A stretch of DNA of 64,000 nucleotides from assembly GCF_001931685.1 (NCBI RefSeq), contig NZ_MOOY01000002.1, positions 496,001 to 560,000 on the forward strand, in the 5' to 3' direction. Shown here piece by piece: positions 60,499 to 64,000 of this stretch. The stretch comes from Pararhizobium arenae. Lineage in GTDB: Bacteria > Pseudomonadota > Alphaproteobacteria > Rhizobiales > Rhizobiaceae. The notes beneath the pieces were generated by a model that saw only the letters and a list, made by a program, of their open reading frames with translations, was not told where the DNA came from and did no database searches. The position numbers were made by a program, and so were the translations under genes. Position 1 is the stretch's first letter; every line of letters starts with the position of its first letter.

Positions 60499-62565
60499 AT
60501 GCTTACTGTGCTCTCCTGCATCATCACCGACCATGATTACGGGCTGGTTGCCCTGGCGGCGCTCGTCTGCGTGCTGGGTTCTGCGCTGGCGATGAGGCTC
60601 TATGCCCGCGTCAGGCGGACGGAAGGGTTGCAGAAGATCAACTGGCTGTTCATGAGCGCCGTCATCGGCGGATCGACGATCTGGACGACCCATTTCATCG
60701 CCATGCTCAGCTATCGGCCATCCCTGCCGCATGCCTACGAACCCACCTTGACGATGATGTCGTTGCTGGCCGCGATCGGTATCACCACGATCGGCTTCAC
60801 CGTCACGGCCATGAACAAGTCCGGACCCACGATCGAACTCGGTGGTGCCATCGTCGGTGCCGGCATCGCCGTGATGCACTACATGGGCATGGCCGCCTAT
60901 CAGATCATGGGCGTTATGCAGTGGGACTACAGCTATTACGCGGCATCCATCGCCCTCGGCGTCGGCTTCGGCGCACTGGCAGCCAACCGGATTGCCCGCC
61001 CCGTCACCCGCTTTTGCAAGCATGGCGCGGTTCTCGCCCTTATTCTGGCAATCGTTACAATGCACTTCACCGGCATGGCGGCGATCACCATCGTTCCTGA
61101 AAGCCTCGTGACCATTCCGGCCGCCATGATCCCCGACAACGTGCTGATCATCATCGTGGTCGCGCTGATGGCAGTGATGCTCGGTCTCGGCGCCTCGACC
61201 TATGTGATCGACATGCATTCGACGCAGGTTGCCGCGGAGCGGTTCCGCTATCTGTCGCTCCATGACGCCCTGACCAGCCTGCCGAACCGGGCCGCGTTCA
61301 ACGATTATCTTGCGGAGCGCATCCGTCGCCAGAAGGCCGATAATGCCAAGTTCGCAGTATTGTCCTTCGATCTCGATCGCTTCAAGGACGTCAATGATGT
61401 CCATGGTCATGCTGCGGGAGACGCGGTTCTGCGCACGGTATCGGAGCGTATGGCCTCCATTCTGGAAGAGGGCGAGTTTCTGGCCCGTATCGGCGGCGAC
61501 GAGTTTGTCGCGCTCACGCGCAATTGTTTTCTCAAGGGCGATATCCGCGCCTTTGCCGACCGGCTGACAAGCGAGATCGTCAAACCCGTTGAATGGCAAG
61601 GCAATACGCTTCTGGTGGGAAGCAGCGTTGGCATCTCACTCTATCCTGAGGACGCGCGCACCGCTGAAGAACTTCTGGCCCAGGCCGATCTCGCGATGTA
61701 CCGGTCGAAGTCCACCGGCAACAAGGCCGTCTGCTTCTACGAGCCGTCGATGGATGTGATTTCGCGCGACAGGGCCTTGCTTGCCATGGATATGCGCAAG
61801 GGCATCGAGCGCGACGAGTTCGAACTTTATTATCAGCAGCAGAACAGCTCGCTCACCCGCGATATCGTCGGCCTCGAAGTTCTTCTGCGCTGGCGCCATC
61901 CCGTTCGCGGCATGGTTCCGCCTGTCGAATTCATCCCGATTGCGGAGAAGAACGGGTTTATTCACGAGCTCGGCGACTGGGTTCTGCGGACGGCCTGCCT
62001 TCAGGCGGCCTCCTGGAAAAAGCCTGTGAAGATCGCTGTCAATGTCGCCCCGGCGCAGCTTGCCGACAGCAATCTGCCGCTTCGAGTGAAGGAAATCCTC
62101 AAGGAAACGGGCCTCGATGCGGCCCGTCTTGAACTCGAGATCACGGAATCCGGCATTATCGCCGACCAGCAGCATGCCTTGCAGATCATCCGTCAGTTGA
62201 AGGCGCTTGGCGTTCGCATCGCCATGGACGACTACGGCACCGGGTATTCCTCGCTTTCGACGCTGCAGAATTTTCCGTTCGACAAGATCAAGATCGACCG
62301 TGCCTTTATCGGCGGCGTCACCCGCAACCGGCATTCCGCCGCGATCGTGCGCTCGACCATCATTCTCGCCCAGAGCCTCGACATTCCTGTTCTGGCGGAA
62401 GGCGTCGAAAACGAGGCGCATATGGACTTCCTGCGCAAGGAAGGCTGCCTTGAGGTGCAGGGTTATCTTTTCGGCAAGCCAATGCCACTGAGCGACCTGC
62501 AGGCGTTCGTGAATGGCGACGATGAGGTCAAGCCTTCACTCGAAGAGAACATCGCGGCGGCTTAA
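60499..62565 (+). CDS. MHYT-GGDEF-EAL membrane c-di-GMP enzyme
   Basis: A 688-residue protein. The N-terminal MHYT sensor (about 10-235, seven helices) has its Met/His motifs at THFIAML (64-70), MHYMGMAAY (126-134) and MHFTGMAA (188-195), thought to bind copper and sense gases. GGDEF follows (about 245-410, IGGDEF with GGDEF at 332-336, no RxxD inhibition site) and then EAL (about 430-675; Glu460 in the variant EVL, and DDYGTGYSS). Start ATG 60499 begins the MHYT helix; GTG 60475 is possible. Divergent from rplY. It may sense oxygen, CO or NO and set c-di-GMP. Confidence 0.92.
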   Translation: MLTVLSCIITDHDYGLVALAALVCVLGSALAMRLYARVRRTEGLQKINWLFMSAVIGGSTIWTTHFIAMLSYRPSLPHAYEPTLTMMSLLAAIGITTIGFTVTAMNKSGPTIELGGAIVGAGIAVMHYMGMAAYQIMGVMQWDYSYYAASIALGVGFGALAANRIARPVTRFCKHGAVLALILAIVTMHFTGMAAITIVPESLVTIPAAMIPDNVLIIIVVALMAVMLGLGASTYVIDMHSTQVAAERFRYLSLHDALTSLPNRAAFNDYLAERIRRQKADNAKFAVLSFDLDRFKDVNDVHGHAAGDAVLRTVSERMASILEEGEFLARIGGDEFVALTRNCFLKGDIRAFADRLTSEIVKPVEWQGNTLLVGSSVGISLYPEDARTAEELLAQADLAMYRSKSTGNKAVCFYEPSMDVISRDRALLAMDMRKGIERDEFELYYQQQNSSLTRDIVGLEVLLRWRHPVRGMVPPVEFIPIAEKNGFIHELGDWVLRTACLQAASWKKPVKIAVNVAPAQLADSNLPLRVKEILKETGLDAARLELEITESGIIADQQHALQIIRQLKALGVRIAMDDYGTGYSSLSTLQNFPFDKIKIDRAFIGGVTRNRHSAAIVRSTIILAQSLDIPVLAEGVENEAHMDFLRKEGCLEVQGYLFGKPMPLSDLQAFVNGDDEVKPSLEENIAAA

Positions 62566-62567
62566 GT

Positions 62568-63749
62568 TTACGTCCTTCTGGCGACCATCCTTGCCAGCGC
62601 CAGCATCAGACCACCGGCCGCAAGGCCCCAGAAGGCGCCCGATATGCCCGCGAAGCTGACACCGGACGCGGTCACGAGAAAGGTGACCGCCGCCGCTTCG
62701 CGGCTGTTTGGCTCCTTGAAGGCGGCCATTGCCGAGCCGGAAAAGGCGGCGACCAGGGCAAGTCCCGCAACCGCTTCGATCAGAATCTTGGGTGCCAGGC
62801 TGACGAAGGCCGTGACCGTCGCGGCCAGAAGTCCGAAGATGACGTAACCGAGACCGGCAACGATCGCCGCCCAGTAGCGGCGCGCGGGATCGCGATGGGC
62901 GTCCTCGCCCGCGCACATGGCAGCCGTGATGGCTGCCAGATTGACCGCATGGCCACCGAACGGCGCGCTGAGGATCGAAAACAGACCGGTCGTCGCGAAT
63001 AGCGGTCCCGGGTTCGGCTCATAACCGTTGACTTTCAGCACGGCGATGCCCGGAATGTTCTGCGAGGCCATGGTCACCACGAACAGCGGCAGGGCAATGC
63101 TCACCAGACCGGCAAACGAAAAAGCCGGCGTGACCCATTCCGCCTGCGGGACCAGAGTTGCGGTGAGCCGTGTAAAGACATCGGCCGGCATGTCGATGCC
63201 AAACGCGAGGACGAGAGCGAAAGCAAGCAGCGCGGCTGGGACAGCAAGCAATCGGTTGACGGCACCCACGGCCACCCAGGCGAGCACGATCGGCAAGCCG
63301 AGCAGCGGGTTGAAGGCCACCGCCTTGACCGGCGCGAAACACAGGCCGATCAGAACGCCCGCCAGCATTGCGTTTGCAAGCGCCGCAGGGATTGCCGCCA
63401 CCATGCGGCCAAGCGGCTTCCAGAGACCCGCGATCACGATCAGGGCGCCGCAGATCAGGAAACTTCCGACAGCGGTGTTAAAGCCGCCGGCCACTGCGCC
63501 CGAACTTGACAGCAACGCCGCACCCGGTGTCGACCAGGCGATCGACACGGGAAGCCGGGTCGCGACAGACAGCACGATGGCGCAGACGCCCATGGAGATC
63601 GACAGGGCCATCAGTCCGGACGCGGCCTGCGCCTCCGTTGCTCCGACGCCGGTCAGCCCGTGTAGGACGACGGCGAAGGAGCTGGCAAAGCCCACGAATG
63701 CGGTGAGCAATCCCATGAAAAGGGCCTGAAGGGAGAAATCTCGGAGCAT
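62568..63749 (-). CDS. benE: BenE-family (benzoate-type) transporter
   Basis: A 393-residue inner-membrane protein with about 12 helices of the BenE/xanthine-permease-like fold. Typical BenE stretches are GLTAFVGFASSFAVVLHGL, AWSTPGAALL (about 72-81), NIPGIAVLKVNGYEPN (about 228-243) and the conserved FGGHAVNLAAITAA (about 263-276). It probably imports benzoate or a related aromatic acid by proton symport. No ben/cat degradation genes are nearby, so the substrate is uncertain. Start ATG 63749 has a weak ribosome site; GTG 63764 would add five residues. Its stop is two bases past the MHYT gene end. Confidence 0.85.
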   Translation of the reverse strand: MLRDFSLQALFMGLLTAFVGFASSFAVVLHGLTGVGATEAQAASGLMALSISMGVCAIVLSVATRLPVSIAWSTPGAALLSSSGAVAGGFNTAVGSFLICGALIVIAGLWKPLGRMVAAIPAALANAMLAGVLIGLCFAPVKAVAFNPLLGLPIVLAWVAVGAVNRLLAVPAALLAFALVLAFGIDMPADVFTRLTATLVPQAEWVTPAFSFAGLVSIALPLFVVTMASQNIPGIAVLKVNGYEPNPGPLFATTGLFSILSAPFGGHAVNLAAITAAMCAGEDAHRDPARRYWAAIVAGLGYVIFGLLAATVTAFVSLAPKILIEAVAGLALVAAFSGSAMAAFKEPNSREAAAVTFLVTASGVSFAGISGAFWGLAAGGLMLALARMVARRT

Positions 63750-63971
63750 GGTTGGGAGAATCACCGCTTGTGGAGTATCGGGTACTGCCTACTGCAAAAC
63801 CGTCCGACCTGAAACAATACTGCCATGATCGCTTGTGAGAATACGCTTCCCGGTTCGGCCGGAATGAACCGTTAGCCCGGCGAGCGTAACCATCGACTTT
63901 CATGCGGTGGACGTTTCTCTATGAATACGCCTATACTGGCTGCCTGCGTCAGCCCTCGGGGAGGAGAGCGG

Positions 63972-64000
63972 ATGAACCATTCCGATCACGTCAATGCCGT
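63972..64000 (+). CDS. Start of a gene running off the right edge
   Basis: GGGGAGGAGAGCGG directly precedes ATG 63972, an excellent ribosome site, and the frame stays open to the end (MNHSDHVNA...). Only about nine residues are visible. It is divergent from benE; in other genomes benE is often next to a regulator, but nothing here proves that. Confidence 0.5.

Noticed and set aside
1-64000. CRISPR arrays, prophage structural genes, insertion sequences, rRNA or tRNA genes
   Set aside because: No regularly spaced direct repeats, no transposase or capsid genes and no cloverleaf-type sequence were seen in the gaps; a tRNA scan would be the decisive check.

Overview
The window reads as a chromosomal segment of a Rhizobiaceae alphaproteobacterium (Rhizobium/Agrobacterium/Sinorhizobium-like). 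Reasons: high GC and very dense coding; a NolR regulator; a choXWV choline transporter whose ChoX keeps every choline-box residue I know from Sinorhizobium meliloti ChoX; a fused trpE(G) gene of exactly 729 codons behind a WWW leader peptide; intergenic mosaic repeats of the rhizobial RIME type; promoters of the CTTG-N17-TTAT/CTAA style. I saw no tRNA, rRNA, CRISPR array, transposase or replication origin. Both ends cut a gene (a GH9 glycosidase on the left, the first codons of an unknown gene on the right).

Layout. 1-7.7 kb: GH9 glycosidase end, nolR, a HugZ-like haem protein, choVWX (minus strand), thymidine kinase and a small cytochrome c. 7.8-15.5 kb: a plus-strand operon of five proteins without known function (coiled-coil protein, 382-aa protein, AAA+ ATPase, about 433-aa protein, membrane-anchored DUF2333 protein). 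It carries a RIME-like repeat after the first gene and a RelE/XRE toxin-antitoxin pair dropped between the ATPase and the fourth gene. This is the best candidate in the window for an undescribed system. 15.6-21.4 kb: formate-tetrahydrofolate ligase, two small minus-strand genes, and a TonB-dependent haem receptor whose promoter contains an iron-responsive operator. 21.4-29.6 kb: trpL-attenuator-trpE(G), a cation exporter coupled to queF, a HupE-like protein, an orphan ClpP paralogue, a VapBC pair, and leuA behind a probable leucine leader peptide. 29.7-40 kb: a fused GH108/M15 cell-wall lysin, an ECF sigma/anti-sigma pair, assorted hydrolases and transferases, and a small envelope cluster with a PliG-like lysozyme inhibitor and a CPBP membrane protease.

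40-47 kb: a four-gene MoxR / DUF58 / DUF4159 / large membrane protein operon, a second poorly understood AAA+-driven envelope system. 47-56 kb: housekeeping genes (DUF1285-CoA pyrophosphatase-CCA transferase operon, apt, two MaoC hydratases, ychF, clpS, pth). 56-64 kb: two large c-di-GMP enzymes (a HAMP-PAS-GGDEF-EAL protein paired with a periplasmic solute-binding protein, and an MHYT-GGDEF-EAL protein) around rplY, then a BenE-family transporter.

Regulatory logic visible in the sequence: tryptophan and leucine synthesis each sit behind a leader peptide rich in the cognate codon, both apparently starting at or within a few bases of the transcription start; haem uptake sits behind a TGA-N9-TCA operator; nolR has a site fitting its own consensus.
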